From NCBI RefSeq assembly GCF_011769525.1, contig NZ_CP050440.1, forward strand, positions 3,845,501-3,909,500: DNA of 64,000 nt, written 5' to 3'. Position 1 is the first letter of the stretch. Each line of letters starts with the position of its first letter. Below are positions 35,242 to 45,140 of the stretch, in pieces. A program made the translations under genes and the position numbers. The notes under the pieces are model-generated. The model made no database searches and was not told the origin of the DNA. It saw nothing but the letters and a program-made list of their open reading frames with translations. The DNA is from Tolypothrix sp. PCC 7910 (lineage in GTDB: Bacteria > Cyanobacteriota > Cyanobacteriia > Cyanobacteriales > Nostocaceae).

Positions 35242-35478
35242 TCAATTCATACTAGTGATGCTATTCTTGACAAAATAGAAGAATGGAAAGAACGTGGTAT
35301 TACCATTTTTAAATTGCCTACTTATTCACCATAGTTAAATTTGATTGATATTTTGTGGCGGTTTATTAAGTATGAATGGATTGAAATAGATGCTTACAAA
35401 AATTGGTAGACCTTTGTTGCATCTGTTGAAAAAACTCTCAGAGAATTTGGAAAAAATTATGTAATTAATTTTGTCTAA
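35242..35478 (+). pseudogene. Remnant of an IS630-family transposase (C-terminal part)
   Basis: One reading frame encodes SIHTSDAILDKIEEWKERGI, then KLPTYSP, stop, LNLIDILWRFIKYEWIEIDA, then a second stop after KNW, and finally KTLREFGKNYVINFV. The YSPxLNLIxILW segment is the DDE_3 signature of IS630 transposases. Two in-frame stops (TAG) and loss of the N-terminal two thirds show that it is dead. It lies between the GH74-like gene and a GT2 gene. Confidence 0.8.
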
Positions 35479-35485
35479 CTACTTA

Positions 35486-36496
35486 TTAACCAGTTTGGTC
35501 TTGCAAAATGCGCTTTCTTTGATTATTTCCTTTAGTTGTTAAAGCCACAGCCTCTATATAACTGTACAACGACGAGGGTAACAACCATAGAGAATAAGCG
35601 GCTGCTAATGTTAAAAGCGTGCGGCGTGGCTCTTCCAAAAGAACACGCCAGTCTGTCACACAAGCTTTATTTATCAGCTTGACAGCCATTGATGGATCTT
35701 GCAGACTCACTGCTCTACGTGCTAAATATCGCATTTGGTAAGCCATTGCGATATTTTCTAACTCAGCCATTAATTCCGGATTTATATAGGCACGAGCTTT
35801 TTCAAGCATTCTCTTCCAAGAATTTAACTTTTTAACTAATTGGGCAGAAAATCCTTGGGAATTAACCCGATAAAAAGTTAAAGCTTCTGGAATTCCTTCT
35901 ATTAGCCATTTAGTTGTCATCATAATGCGTAACCAACACTCCACATCCTCGGAAGGATGCAGTTGGCGATCATCATCAAAATATAAATGACTTTTATAGG
36001 CAATGTCTTCTAGAGTCTCTCTTCTAATTACTGGTACAGAGCCATTACCGATGGGAGTACGACAAAGGAGATCTAAAGGAGTAATATGCTTGAGTTTGGT
36101 TAGTTGATAGATCCCCAGAGATTTCCCTGCTTCATCAATAAATTCAGAGCGACAAAAACTAACGCCAACTGCTGGAGAGTTATCAAGATGTTCTACGTGC
36201 TTTGCTATCTTTGTTGGTGCCCATAAATCATCTGCATCTAAAAAAGCTAAATATTTTCCTTGAGCGTGACATATACCAGTATTCCGAGCAACAGCTACTC
36301 CAGCATTTTCTTGAGAGACAATTGTAATTCGTTTATCTGTAAATTTTTGGCAAATTTCTCTGCTTTGATCTGTAGAGCCATCATCAATAATCAAGATTTC
36401 AAGATTTTGATAGGTTTGGTTAAGCACAGATTTTACTGTATCAGCAATATATTTTTCAGCTTGATAAACTGGAATAATGACAGAAACTTTCTTCAT
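35486..36496 (-). CDS. GT2-family glycosyltransferase (duplicate 1)
   Basis: The 336-residue GT-A enzyme begins MKKVSVIIPVYQAEKYIADT, with nucleotide-binding LIIDDGSTDQS near 36-46 and the metal-binding DADD in YLAFLDADDLWAP. The C-terminal third (EEPRRTLLTLAAAYSLWLLP) has one hydrophobic stretch that may touch the membrane. It is very similar end to end to the next gene upstream, so the pair arose by tandem duplication. It probably adds one sugar to the lipid-linked repeat unit. Confidence 0.9.
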   Translation of the reverse strand: MKKVSVIIPVYQAEKYIADTVKSVLNQTYQNLEILIIDDGSTDQSREICQKFTDKRITIVSQENAGVAVARNTGICHAQGKYLAFLDADDLWAPTKIAKHVEHLDNSPAVGVSFCRSEFIDEAGKSLGIYQLTKLKHITPLDLLCRTPIGNGSVPVIRRETLEDIAYKSHLYFDDDRQLHPSEDVECWLRIMMTTKWLIEGIPEALTFYRVNSQGFSAQLVKKLNSWKRMLEKARAYINPELMAELENIAMAYQMRYLARRAVSLQDPSMAVKLINKACVTDWRVLLEEPRRTLLTLAAAYSLWLLPSSLYSYIEAVALTTKGNNQRKRILQDQTG

Positions 36497-36573
36497 AAGC
36501 CTTTGATTAGTGATTATTTATTACTGAAACCCATATTTGACATAAAACTTTTCTCTATGATCTGTATGGATAA

Positions 36574-37596
36574 TTAAGAAAGCTGATCTTTTAAAATTCT
36601 TCGTCTTTGGATAATGCCTGTAGTTTTTAAAGCAACAACTTCTATTTGTTTATAAATAGATTGGGGTAAAAGAAAAAGCAAATATGCTGCAACCAAGGTG
36701 AAAGTTGTTCGTCGTGGTTCTTGTATAAGAATTCGCCAGTGAGTAGCTAAAGCTCTATTTATAAATTTCACGGCGATTGAGCCTGATTGTAGACGTAACG
36801 CTGTGCGAGCTAAATACCTGAGATAATAGGCTCTACCAAGTTCTTCGCAATTATTTAATACCGAGGGTGCATAAGAGCGGATTTTATCAATTACTTTTTC
36901 CCAAGCATCTAACTGCTGGAAAAGATTTGCCGAAAGCCCATCTGAATTTATGCGATACAATGTTAATGATTCCGGAATACCTTCAATTTTCCAATTAGTT
37001 TGGATTAAAATCCGGATCCAGCATTCAATATCCTCTGATTGACGAAACTGTTCGTCAAAATAAAAATCTTCTACAGTACCGTTAATATTGCCTTGAAATT
37101 TAATATCTGCAAAAACTTTCTTACGAAATAATGCAGATGAGCCATTGCCAAGTGGATTGCAGCAAAGTACATCAGGTATGGTAATTTTTTTCAGTTTAGG
37201 CATTTGATACGTACCTGATGGCTTACCCGCTTCATTAATAAAGGCGGAACGGCTAAAACTCACACCTACATCTGGTGAAGTTCTAAGGTGAGCAATATGT
37301 TTTTCTAATTTCTCGGGTAACCAAATATCATCTGCATCTAAAAACGCTAAATATTCTCCTTGGGCATGGCGTATCCCAGTGTTTCTAGCTCCAGCTAATC
37401 CGCGATTTTGCTGATGAATTATTTTAATTCTGTAGTCTGCAAATTGCTGACAAATCTCTATACTCTTATCGGGAGAATCATCATCGATAATCAGAAGCTC
37501 AAAATTTGTATAAGTTTGGCTGAGTACAGATTCTACAGTAGCAGCTATAAATTTTTCAACTCTATAGACCGGAATAATGACAGAAATTTTGCACAT
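36574..37596 (-). CDS. GT2-family glycosyltransferase (duplicate 2)
   Basis: The 340-residue paralogue of the downstream GT2 begins MCKISVIIPVYRVEKFIAAT and has LLIIDDDSPDKS and FLDADDIWLPEK at the same positions. The C-terminus IQEPRRTTFTLVAAYLLFLL is shared with its neighbour. The two are 77 bases apart. Divergence between them is considerable, so the duplication is not recent and the sugar specificities may differ. Confidence 0.9.
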   Translation of the reverse strand: MCKISVIIPVYRVEKFIAATVESVLSQTYTNFELLIIDDDSPDKSIEICQQFADYRIKIIHQQNRGLAGARNTGIRHAQGEYLAFLDADDIWLPEKLEKHIAHLRTSPDVGVSFSRSAFINEAGKPSGTYQMPKLKKITIPDVLCCNPLGNGSSALFRKKVFADIKFQGNINGTVEDFYFDEQFRQSEDIECWIRILIQTNWKIEGIPESLTLYRINSDGLSANLFQQLDAWEKVIDKIRSYAPSVLNNCEELGRAYYLRYLARTALRLQSGSIAVKFINRALATHWRILIQEPRRTTFTLVAAYLLFLLPQSIYKQIEVVALKTTGIIQRRRILKDQLS

Positions 37597-37678
37597 TTTT
37601 AAAGCTGTTTTTTGATGTATACTATTACTTGAATATAATAATTATTTGTGAATTTACTTGCTTAATACAAGAAAAAAA

Positions 37679-38659
37679 TTAAAGCATTTCCTCAATCAAA
37701 GCTTCCAACTTAATTATGTAGTTTTGCCAAGCATTTTTGACTGATTCCCGACCAGCTTTCCCCCAAATTTCTAAATCTTGATTTGATAGAGATGTGATCG
37801 CCTGAGCTAGTTTTACAGGATCTTGTGGAGTAACTAAAATACCACAGTTGTATACTTGTTCGCTTAAACCATCAACATCAGACGCAATAACTGGTTTACC
37901 AGCTGCTTTAGCTTCTAAACAAACAAGACCCCAGGGTTCCCATATAGAGGGAATCACTACAGCATCACACTTTTCTAAGAAACTAGGTACATCATTAACA
38001 CGTCCCAACAATATGACATTATCCAGTCCTTGAGCTAATTGTTTTAGCTCGCTTTCTAATGTTCCTTCTCCTTCTAATAGCAGAGTAACTTCTGTTGGTG
38101 AAACTAATTTCATCGCTTTGAGCAAAACATCAAATCCTTTTTGGAGACAAAACCGCCCATACGCCCCCAAGATGATAGGCTTGTGAAGGGGTTTTGAAGA
38201 AATCGCAAAAAACGTTTCTAGTAATCGACATGATTCGATTACAGATACTTTATATGAAGGAAGTAGATGATTTTGCAACATCCATTCACATTGATTTTGG
38301 GATATTGATATTACATGTTCAGCAAGAGTATATGATAATTTGAGCATGAAGTGAAACCGAGACAAATTAGGCACATTATATTGTTCAAAACATCTTGAAT
38401 AATGATGCTCAATGATAATAATTTTTGTATAGGGATTTTTGATTTTTATCGATAGCAGCTTTAGAATATTTCTCCAAGTATTCACAACATTAAATAAAAT
38501 AATTTTAGGCTGAAAATTTTTAATAAAATCAATTTCTTTAATAGATAAAACTTTGAATTCAAATTTGTCTTTCAGTTCCGAATGTATTAAAGCATCAACA
38601 GTAGATTTCACTCCACCTAAATTATAATTTTCAACTAATATCAATATTTTTTCTTTCAT
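37679..38659 (-). CDS. GT4-family glycosyltransferase
   Basis: The 326-residue GT-B enzyme has an N-terminal acceptor half starting ILVENYNLGGVKSTVDALIH and a C-terminal donor half with GAYGRFCLQKGFDVLLKAMK, LLLEGEGTLESEL and the EX7E-type EPWGLVCLEAKAAGKPVIAS. Length is at the short end for GT4, mostly in the N-terminal domain. It sits between the flippase and the GT2 pair in the same operon and would act at the cytoplasmic face on the lipid-linked oligosaccharide. Confidence 0.88.
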   Translation of the reverse strand: MKEKILILVENYNLGGVKSTVDALIHSELKDKFEFKVLSIKEIDFIKNFQPKIILFNVVNTWRNILKLLSIKIKNPYTKIIIIEHHYSRCFEQYNVPNLSRFHFMLKLSYTLAEHVISISQNQCEWMLQNHLLPSYKVSVIESCRLLETFFAISSKPLHKPIILGAYGRFCLQKGFDVLLKAMKLVSPTEVTLLLEGEGTLESELKQLAQGLDNVILLGRVNDVPSFLEKCDAVVIPSIWEPWGLVCLEAKAAGKPVIASDVDGLSEQVYNCGILVTPQDPVKLAQAITSLSNQDLEIWGKAGRESVKNAWQNYIIKLEALIEEML

Positions 38660-38818
38660 TAGTTTAATAATTTGTTGTTTGTCTAAAATTATCCAATAAA
38701 AAACATTAAAACAATATCATAAATAGTAAAATTTTTCGTTTTTCAAATTTCTCTCCTTCATCAGGCTAAAATCCATATATGTAAAATTTTCAAATTTGTA
38801 TTTGATGTTAATAGACAT

Positions 38819-40099
38819 TTAGTACTGTTTATTGCTCATATAAAAATTAGGAGGTCTCGTAAATATATATTTTATAGCCCAAATACTAAACGCACCTTGA
38901 ATTACTAATTGACAAACTAACACTGTTACGGCTATCCAAAAAATTCCCCATTTTACAGCAAATAGCAAAAAAACGGCAAATAACAAAGTATAAATTAAGT
39001 TAAAATAGAGGTTAATATGAGTTTTACCTACAGCATTGATTAGTAAGCTAGTTGCATTGTAGAGAGGAAGTGATAAAGCTGATAAACAAATCAGTATCAA
39101 AACCGGAATTGCTGTTACCCATTTCTGCCCAAAAATAAATGGTACATATAAAGGAGCTAGGCTGGATTGAAGAAGAATTAATGGAATTACAAACGTTGCA
39201 GTAGACTTAAGACTACTAAAGTATCGCGATCGCATCTGCTTAAAGTCTTCCCTAACTTCGCAAAGATGAGGAAATAAAGCAGTAGTAAATGCGTTGACTA
39301 CGTTTAAACTTATACCTAAACCAGCATTAAAGGCAAAATAGTATATACCTAAAGCATCAATGCTTAAAAAACGGCCTACTATTAAATAATCTATATTACT
39401 TCTGAGCTTATTTAAAAACTCAACGCCGAGTATATCTTTGCTAAAACATAGAATTTCTTGCCATTGTTTTAGCTGAAATGATTTAGGAGGCTGCCACTTA
39501 TGATTTCTGTTATTAATAACTATCCATATAGGAGTAGTTATAACAATTGGTAAAATTACAGACCATACACCTAACCCTAATATAGCTAAAGTAATTGTTA
39601 AAATATTAATTGATAGAGACTGAGTTATATTACATAAAGCTATGATATTTAATCTATTTTCGCGTTGAATTAATGCACATTGAACCATGAACAATGGCAA
39701 CATTAAGTATACTAACGAACTAAAGCATATTGGTAAAATAATTCGATTATTTCCATAAAACCATGCTATTGGGAATGCTGCCATACACTGAAGGATAAAC
39801 ATGAAAATGCAGACAATCCAATTTAGCCAGTATGAAGTATTACATATAACTTTTAAATTTTGTTCATCAGCCTGAATAATCTTGGAGCTAATTCCAGATT
39901 TTAGAGTTACAACATTTGCGAACTCATTGGTAGTTAAAATAACAGCTACTAGTCCATAATCATAGGGACTAAACATCCGTGCTAATGTAAAAGTTGTCCC
40001 TAAGCGAAAAATACGGTTTGCTAATTCTGCTCCTCCTAACCACCCAACATTGCGAATAAATTGAGTTGATAATGTTTGCCTTATATTATTTATTAACAT
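38819..40099 (-). CDS. Wzx-like polysaccharide flippase (MOP superfamily)
   Basis: The 426-residue protein has about twelve hydrophobic segments and the N-terminal pattern NVGWLGGAELANRIFRLGTT followed by RMFSPYDYGLVAV, typical of the polysaccharide-transport (Wzx/RfbX-type) branch of MOP transporters. It would flip undecaprenyl-linked repeat units across the inner membrane. The neighbouring genes, a Wzy-like polymerase and a Wzz-type copolymerase, support this. It is somewhat shorter than the usual 450-480 residues but has no visible break. Confidence 0.85.
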   Translation of the reverse strand: MLINNIRQTLSTQFIRNVGWLGGAELANRIFRLGTTFTLARMFSPYDYGLVAVILTTNEFANVVTLKSGISSKIIQADEQNLKVICNTSYWLNWIVCIFMFILQCMAAFPIAWFYGNNRIILPICFSSLVYLMLPLFMVQCALIQRENRLNIIALCNITQSLSINILTITLAILGLGVWSVILPIVITTPIWIVINNRNHKWQPPKSFQLKQWQEILCFSKDILGVEFLNKLRSNIDYLIVGRFLSIDALGIYYFAFNAGLGISLNVVNAFTTALFPHLCEVREDFKQMRSRYFSSLKSTATFVIPLILLQSSLAPLYVPFIFGQKWVTAIPVLILICLSALSLPLYNATSLLINAVGKTHINLYFNLIYTLLFAVFLLFAVKWGIFWIAVTVLVCQLVIQGAFSIWAIKYIFTRPPNFYMSNKQY

Positions 40100-40162
40100 G
40101 TGATCTCAAAATTTATTATAATATTGTTCTAATTATTTAAAAATTTTCTAGTAATCTTAGGA

Positions 40163-41407
40163 TTAAATTTTTTCTTTAAATGCCATGCCCATGATTAACA
40201 AACCAGGCCAATAAAGATAGGCTAAAGTTTCTATATTTTCTCCAAATGTAAAGAAGAATAAAACTAAAACTATACTAAGACTTACTTTAGCAGTATGAAT
40301 TTTATGATATTTATGGATTAAATCTATCAAGCTCCATAAAAAAGGAAATACTAATGAAATTGCGCCTACTAATCCTTTTTCAAATAGGATACCGAACCAT
40401 GTATGGTGACTACCTATAGGCATAAAAGTTGCAATTGCAGGTCCCTTAGGGTCAACAAACCCATGACCCCAGATAGGTGCTTCATTCCAGCGTTCTAGAG
40501 CTATACGTCCCAAAATTTCTCTAATTCTTGATGAACTAGCTCTTACCTTAGAAAACTGTTCTTTAAAATCCTGGATAAAATTGATTAGCTTAGTAGCAAA
40601 GATACCTACAACAAAACATATAATACCAGATAAAATTTGTACTCTAGGTTTAATAAAGTTTCCTATTAGCCAGGAAAAACATGGAACTATTACAAGGCAT
40701 AGCATTGACAATCTAGAAAATGAACTTAATATCATTGCGATAGAACCAATATTACCAATGAAGCGCCATTTTCTGTCAGACTCCTGATTGGCTAAGAAAA
40801 AATAAATACAGCCTGTTAAGCCTAAAGCAGGTGCCCAAGGTGTAAATAATTGTAGACGGATTTGATTGGTTTCTTCTTCAAATCCATACAGCGCCACATT
40901 ATACATTAAACTACTATTCCCTCCTATTAAATGTAAAGGGGAATTGTACAAGATATTTGGTAAATGTAATTGATAAGCTATATAGCAGATGGGTATAAAT
41001 ATTAAACTTTGTAAGCAAATAATACAAATAGCTCGATAAATTAATTGGGGACGAATGTTTAAGCATCCAATCAAAGGAAATAATGCCAGATAAGCCCATG
41101 TTCTAGCCCAATTGATTGATGAAGTGATGATTTTGCCTATTCCTAAATCAAAATCTATATGAGCAGCAATTAAACCTACTTCCATAAATAACATGGAAAT
41201 AATCCATACCCAGGTAGTAGGGGGAATTATGATTTTTTCATTATTGGGCGTATTATAATTTTGCTGCCAAAGTTTTTTACATAGATAAAAAGTTAACACC
41301 CAGATAACTATAGACATAGCAATATAATTTGCTCCCAAAAGGTACAAACCATAAGTTCCTACAAGTGAGTACCAAACTAATTTTTCTGGGAAGTTTTGAG
41401 GTCTCAT
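40163..41407 (-). CDS. Wzy-like O-antigen ligase/polymerase family protein
   Basis: The 414-residue protein is almost entirely membrane segments, with one longer periplasmic loop (residues about 265-320, IRLQLFTPWAPALGL lying before it). The motif GHGFVDPKG with GSHHTWFGILFEKG is the Wzy/WaaL (Wzy_C) signature containing the H-x-x-x-x-x-x-x-G core. It would polymerise flipped repeat units. It lies 65 bases after the Wzz gene and 63 bases before the flippase gene, so all three are probably translated from one message. Confidence 0.85.
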   Translation of the reverse strand: MRPQNFPEKLVWYSLVGTYGLYLLGANYIAMSIVIWVLTFYLCKKLWQQNYNTPNNEKIIIPPTTWVWIISMLFMEVGLIAAHIDFDLGIGKIITSSINWARTWAYLALFPLIGCLNIRPQLIYRAICIICLQSLIFIPICYIAYQLHLPNILYNSPLHLIGGNSSLMYNVALYGFEEETNQIRLQLFTPWAPALGLTGCIYFFLANQESDRKWRFIGNIGSIAMILSSFSRLSMLCLVIVPCFSWLIGNFIKPRVQILSGIICFVVGIFATKLINFIQDFKEQFSKVRASSSRIREILGRIALERWNEAPIWGHGFVDPKGPAIATFMPIGSHHTWFGILFEKGLVGAISLVFPFLWSLIDLIHKYHKIHTAKVSLSIVLVLFFFTFGENIETLAYLYWPGLLIMGMAFKEKI

Positions 41408-41472
41408 TGAATTTCTAAAAAAATTTGTTAGGACTGATTTGATGTAACATATAATTGCTAATTATATAAGGA

Positions 41473-42879
41473 CTATTCTTTTTGCTGATGACGAGCGCGC
41501 AGTGAAAGTAAAAATATTCCAGATGTTAATAAAATTGAACCAACAGTCGCACCAATATAAACGTATTCTTTTTTAGGATAGCTAGGCTCAACAGGTAAAC
41601 TTGGTTCATTGACAATTTGCATGAAGGGATAAGAACCAAAAGCATTAGACTTACCTATATCAAGCCTAGTTAAGGTAGTAGAAAATACTGCTTCTGCAAC
41701 TTGCATATCTCGTTTTAATGCATCCAAGTTAGATTCTTGCTGTGCAAGATTCTTGAGTCTAGTTTCTAACTGAGTAATCTGTTTTTCTAGAGCGTGAGCT
41801 TGAGATGTTAGTCCCTTTTGATCTGCTTGAACTGTTACTACTTGTTGAAACAAGCTCTCCTGAGCAGTATTACCATTATTATTGCTACTTAGGTTTAATT
41901 GGTTAAGAAAAGCTAGGGTGACTGGTTCTTTTAAAAGATATTTACCTCTTTCGAGCAAAGCTTTTAGTGCCATGTCTCGCTTGTCTTTCTCTGCAATGAT
42001 TTGAGGATGATCTGGTAAAAACTTTGATTCCAATACAGCTAAAGAAGCACTAGCTTCGCTATAATCTTTTAGATTATGCTGAAATATCTGATCTGATTGT
42101 AGAACAAAAGCTTGTGTAGCTTGCTGAGCAGATAGTTTTAAATTAGCAGATAATTGTTGCAACCGAGTATTAGCTTGCTGTTGTTGAGCTAAAATTTCGG
42201 CTTTTTGTCTGCGTAGTTCTTCAATGTTGGTTGTGAGTTCCTTAATTTGTTCTTCAGAGTTTAAACCTGAACTAGCTTTATAATTTGAAAGTCGTTTCTG
42301 GGCAGTTTGTAATTTTCTTTTTGAAGAGTTGAGTGAAGTTTGAATACCTAAGTCTTTCTTTAGGGCTTCTTGAATTCTTAATTCATTAAGTCTTGCTTCT
42401 AAAGCTTTGTAGAAAGCTACAGATTTATTCTGTGCTTCCTCTGGACTTTTACCTTGGAACTGAACTTCAATGATGGTAGTATTATCTAATACTTTAATTC
42501 TCGGCTTACCAAACTCTTCCAAAGACATATTAAGTTGAGCTGATGCAACCTTAAGTACAGGTTCGCTGCCAGCAATGAATTTATAATTTTCTCGCGGATC
42601 TTGTGTAGAACTATAAGAGTATGGGGATGAATTTTCATAAGAAGCTTGTCCAATGCCTGGTAAATTAACATTGGCATTGGAACCTGCTCCTGGTAAATTG
42701 ATAGCCGACTTACTAGTATAGGTTGGTGATGTAAATTGTAAATAACAAAAAGCTAATAGCCAAAATACTAAATTGGTAGTGATCCCTAAAAACAAGTAAG
42801 GTTGCCAACGTCCCTTAGTTGCTGCTGATTTGCCTAATTTACCAGAATATCCGGTGGAGATTTCTATCCAATTAGTCAT
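41473..42879 (-). CDS. Wzz/GumC-type chain-length determinant without kinase domain
   Basis: The 468-residue protein has a membrane helix near residues 30-50, a large periplasmic region with coiled coils (about 150-260 and 330-400), the Pro-rich PSLPVEPSYPKKEY motif and a second membrane helix near 444-462. These are the features of polysaccharide copolymerases that set chain length. The cytoplasmic tyrosine-kinase domain is absent, and a separate kinase-bearing homologue is encoded at 54042-56246. It is the first gene of the minus-strand polysaccharide operon, with a 283-base upstream gap for its promoter. Confidence 0.88.
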   Translation of the reverse strand: MTNWIEISTGYSGKLGKSAATKGRWQPYLFLGITTNLVFWLLAFCYLQFTSPTYTSKSAINLPGAGSNANVNLPGIGQASYENSSPYSYSSTQDPRENYKFIAGSEPVLKVASAQLNMSLEEFGKPRIKVLDNTTIIEVQFQGKSPEEAQNKSVAFYKALEARLNELRIQEALKKDLGIQTSLNSSKRKLQTAQKRLSNYKASSGLNSEEQIKELTTNIEELRRQKAEILAQQQQANTRLQQLSANLKLSAQQATQAFVLQSDQIFQHNLKDYSEASASLAVLESKFLPDHPQIIAEKDKRDMALKALLERGKYLLKEPVTLAFLNQLNLSSNNNGNTAQESLFQQVVTVQADQKGLTSQAHALEKQITQLETRLKNLAQQESNLDALKRDMQVAEAVFSTTLTRLDIGKSNAFGSYPFMQIVNEPSLPVEPSYPKKEYVYIGATVGSILLTSGIFLLSLRARHQQKE

Positions 42880-43162
42880 GAAAAATCCTCTAAAAGTCAG
42901 AAAATTAAGGAATTCCAGAGGCTAAACGGTGTTATGCAATCAATAACTCGGCTCCGCTTATTGCCTGAAAATACCTGTATAAATAGGTTTTGGTTACATG
43001 CACTTGATAGATAAGCCTTAGTTAAATTTTCTTACAACATCTGGGATCGCCACTACTATCTCATGGCTATGGTCACGCGTAGAGTAGATAGTATTCTTGC
43101 AATAGATGAGACTATCCACATGGATAACCAAGTGGATATGATGGGGAATTGGTAATTGGTAG

Positions 43163-44686
43163 TTAGAAATTACTTGACTTACGGGTATAACGATGTTTTA
43201 CGCCAATGGGGAAATATTCTGGATCGCCAGTAGGTGCTAATGCAACCTGCGGCATTTGATATTCTTTGGGAACGTAGTTAGCAAACTCGCTGTTCAGACG
43301 CAGAAGTTCAAAGAGAATTGAGGATGCGATCGCATCTCTTTTTTCCTCGCTTGCTTCTACTCCCGGTGCTAACTCTACAACTACAGATAATAAGCGGTTC
43401 TGGTCTGCGTCTTCTTTGACCTGCAATACAAATTTACCTGTTACCCATTGGGGAATTGGCGATCGCTCTAAACCAACTGTGACATTTTCCGGATAGATAT
43501 TGGCACCAAAGTAAGAAACTGTAAAATTAGAGCGTCCGAAAACATAAACAAAAGGTAAGGGGTGAATTCCTCTGGCTGGCTGAATGTCAGTAGCTAGGCT
43601 TTCATCTTGCAATGGATCAAATCCCCACTCTGCCAAAAACTTGAGCATGGCATCATAACTAATGATGCCGCCTGTATCTAAGATGTTATAACGCACTAAA
43701 GGAATGCCATTGTCGCCAGAAAATAGCAATGTGCCATTCTCAACTTCAAAAAATCGGCTGATGGGGTCATACTGTACTAGTGTTGGTAACCGAGATTCCC
43801 CAAATAAAGCTTTGGCTGCATTGGGATGTTGTGCTAAAAAACGACGAATGCAGATACTCAACGGTGTTTCATTTCCTAATACACCTGCATCAGCCGTTCC
43901 ATAAAGCGATGCAAAGTCATAGCAGGGATTTTGTGAACCTATGCGTTCCCCAACTAAACTGCGCCATTCTTCACTAAATACTTCTCCCGCCATCACTAAC
44001 TTAATATGATATTGCTGCCACTGTACACCACGGGCAAGGCCTGTATCAATCACATCTTTTAAAAATGGTGGATATCCTAGCAAAACAACTTGCTCAAATC
44101 CTAAACCAAGCTCCTGTACAACCCGCAAGATTTCATCTTTATTATTGCCAGGAGTAATCATCGTTACAGGGTACCCTTTGCTGGCGAGATAACGACAGCA
44201 ATTTGTCGTGAACATTCCCCCTACCCATGTACCCAAAGTAAAGCAAACCACTGCTAAGGTACGTTTGGTATCTGCAGAAAAACTATCGTGAAAAATTTGC
44301 TCAAAGCAAGTGGCGATTTGCAATTCATCGGTGAAGAAGCGCGGCCAAAATGTCGGTTTACCAGTGGAACCAGAAGAAGCAGCAATCATGTCACATTCCG
44401 ACAACTGTCCGTAACGACACAAATCAGTTAAAGGATAACGCTGAATATAATTTTCCTTGGTGATCGCAGGCAATTTTTGGAAATCCGTTAAACTCTGGAT
44501 AGTCGCCGCATCAATGTTTTCTGCCGCCAGAAACGCTTTGTATGCTGGTACATTAGCAGCCACATCCTGAAATAAAGCCAAAGCTGCTGCTTCGGCTGAA
44601 GTTGCAAGATGCTGTTGTAATAGTGTTTCTAGGGGAGTAGATAAAAAATCTTGAAAGGCTGTGATTGCTTTTTGGGATTTGTGCAT
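43163..44686 (-). CDS. PaaK-like AMP-forming acyl/aryl-CoA ligase family protein
   Basis: The 507-residue protein (start MHKSQKAI) belongs to the ANL superfamily branch of phenylacetate-CoA ligase. The ATP-binding loop is IAASSGSTGKPTFW, DFASLYGTADAG provides the A5-like motif, and VRYNILDTGG corresponds to the D/Y-R-T/D-G-D region. The C-terminal lid (VFGRSNFTVSYFGANIYPEN) is present. It would activate a carboxylate as an adenylate and pass it to CoA or another thiol. The substrate is unknown. It is not fused to a carrier domain, and no PKS or NRPS gene is nearby. The longer start at 44731 is less likely. Confidence 0.82.
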   Translation of the reverse strand: MHKSQKAITAFQDFLSTPLETLLQQHLATSAEAAALALFQDVAANVPAYKAFLAAENIDAATIQSLTDFQKLPAITKENYIQRYPLTDLCRYGQLSECDMIAASSGSTGKPTFWPRFFTDELQIATCFEQIFHDSFSADTKRTLAVVCFTLGTWVGGMFTTNCCRYLASKGYPVTMITPGNNKDEILRVVQELGLGFEQVVLLGYPPFLKDVIDTGLARGVQWQQYHIKLVMAGEVFSEEWRSLVGERIGSQNPCYDFASLYGTADAGVLGNETPLSICIRRFLAQHPNAAKALFGESRLPTLVQYDPISRFFEVENGTLLFSGDNGIPLVRYNILDTGGIISYDAMLKFLAEWGFDPLQDESLATDIQPARGIHPLPFVYVFGRSNFTVSYFGANIYPENVTVGLERSPIPQWVTGKFVLQVKEDADQNRLLSVVVELAPGVEASEEKRDAIASSILFELLRLNSEFANYVPKEYQMPQVALAPTGDPEYFPIGVKHRYTRKSSNF

Positions 44687-44801
44687 AGTTGGGGATTGGG
44701 GACTGGGGAAATGATATGTGACAGACGCCATGAATCGCGTCTCTACAATTGTTGACTCTTATTTAATTACGAATTACGAATTTAATTATGGAAGGAAGTA
44801 A

Positions 44802-45089
44802 ATGCGATTGATTTTATACACGAAACCGGGATGTCATTTATGCGAGGGTTTGCAGGAAAAGCTGGAAAAAATCCAAAATATTAGTTTTCAGTTAGAACTG
44901 CGGGATATTACAACTCGTGATGATTGGTTTTTAGCTTATCAGTATGAGGTTCCTGTTTTATATTTCTCTGAAAGTAAAGCTATAGGAGACACAGGAGAAA
45001 ACTTAATAGAAAAACCTTTGCCACGCCCTTCTCCTCGTGCTAGTGTGCAGCAGTTGGAGCAGATGCTGCATAAGTATTTGTCCAATTAG
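44802..45089 (+). CDS. Glutaredoxin-like (DUF836-type) thioredoxin-fold protein
   Basis: The 95-residue protein has the thioredoxin-fold start LILYTKPGCHLCEGLQEKLE with a CHLC redox pair at 10-13, the cis-Pro strand YEVPVLYF and a C-terminal helix (SVQQLEQMLHKYL). This layout matches the short glutaredoxin-like DUF836 group rather than classical CPYC glutaredoxins. It should act as a cytoplasmic thiol-disulphide exchanger. The murE gene begins 51 bases after it on the same strand, so co-transcription is likely. Confidence 0.88.
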   Translation: MRLILYTKPGCHLCEGLQEKLEKIQNISFQLELRDITTRDDWFLAYQYEVPVLYFSESKAIGDTGENLIEKPLPRPSPRASVQQLEQMLHKYLSN

Positions 45090-45140
45090 TAAAATAATGC
45101 ACAATAAACGCAAGATATAGTGTGTGACGAGGTTCACAAG

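Noticed and set aside
27227-42879. Naming the polysaccharide genes as hep (heterocyst envelope) genes
   Set aside because: The genes are of general polysaccharide families. Nothing in the sequence links them to heterocysts specifically.
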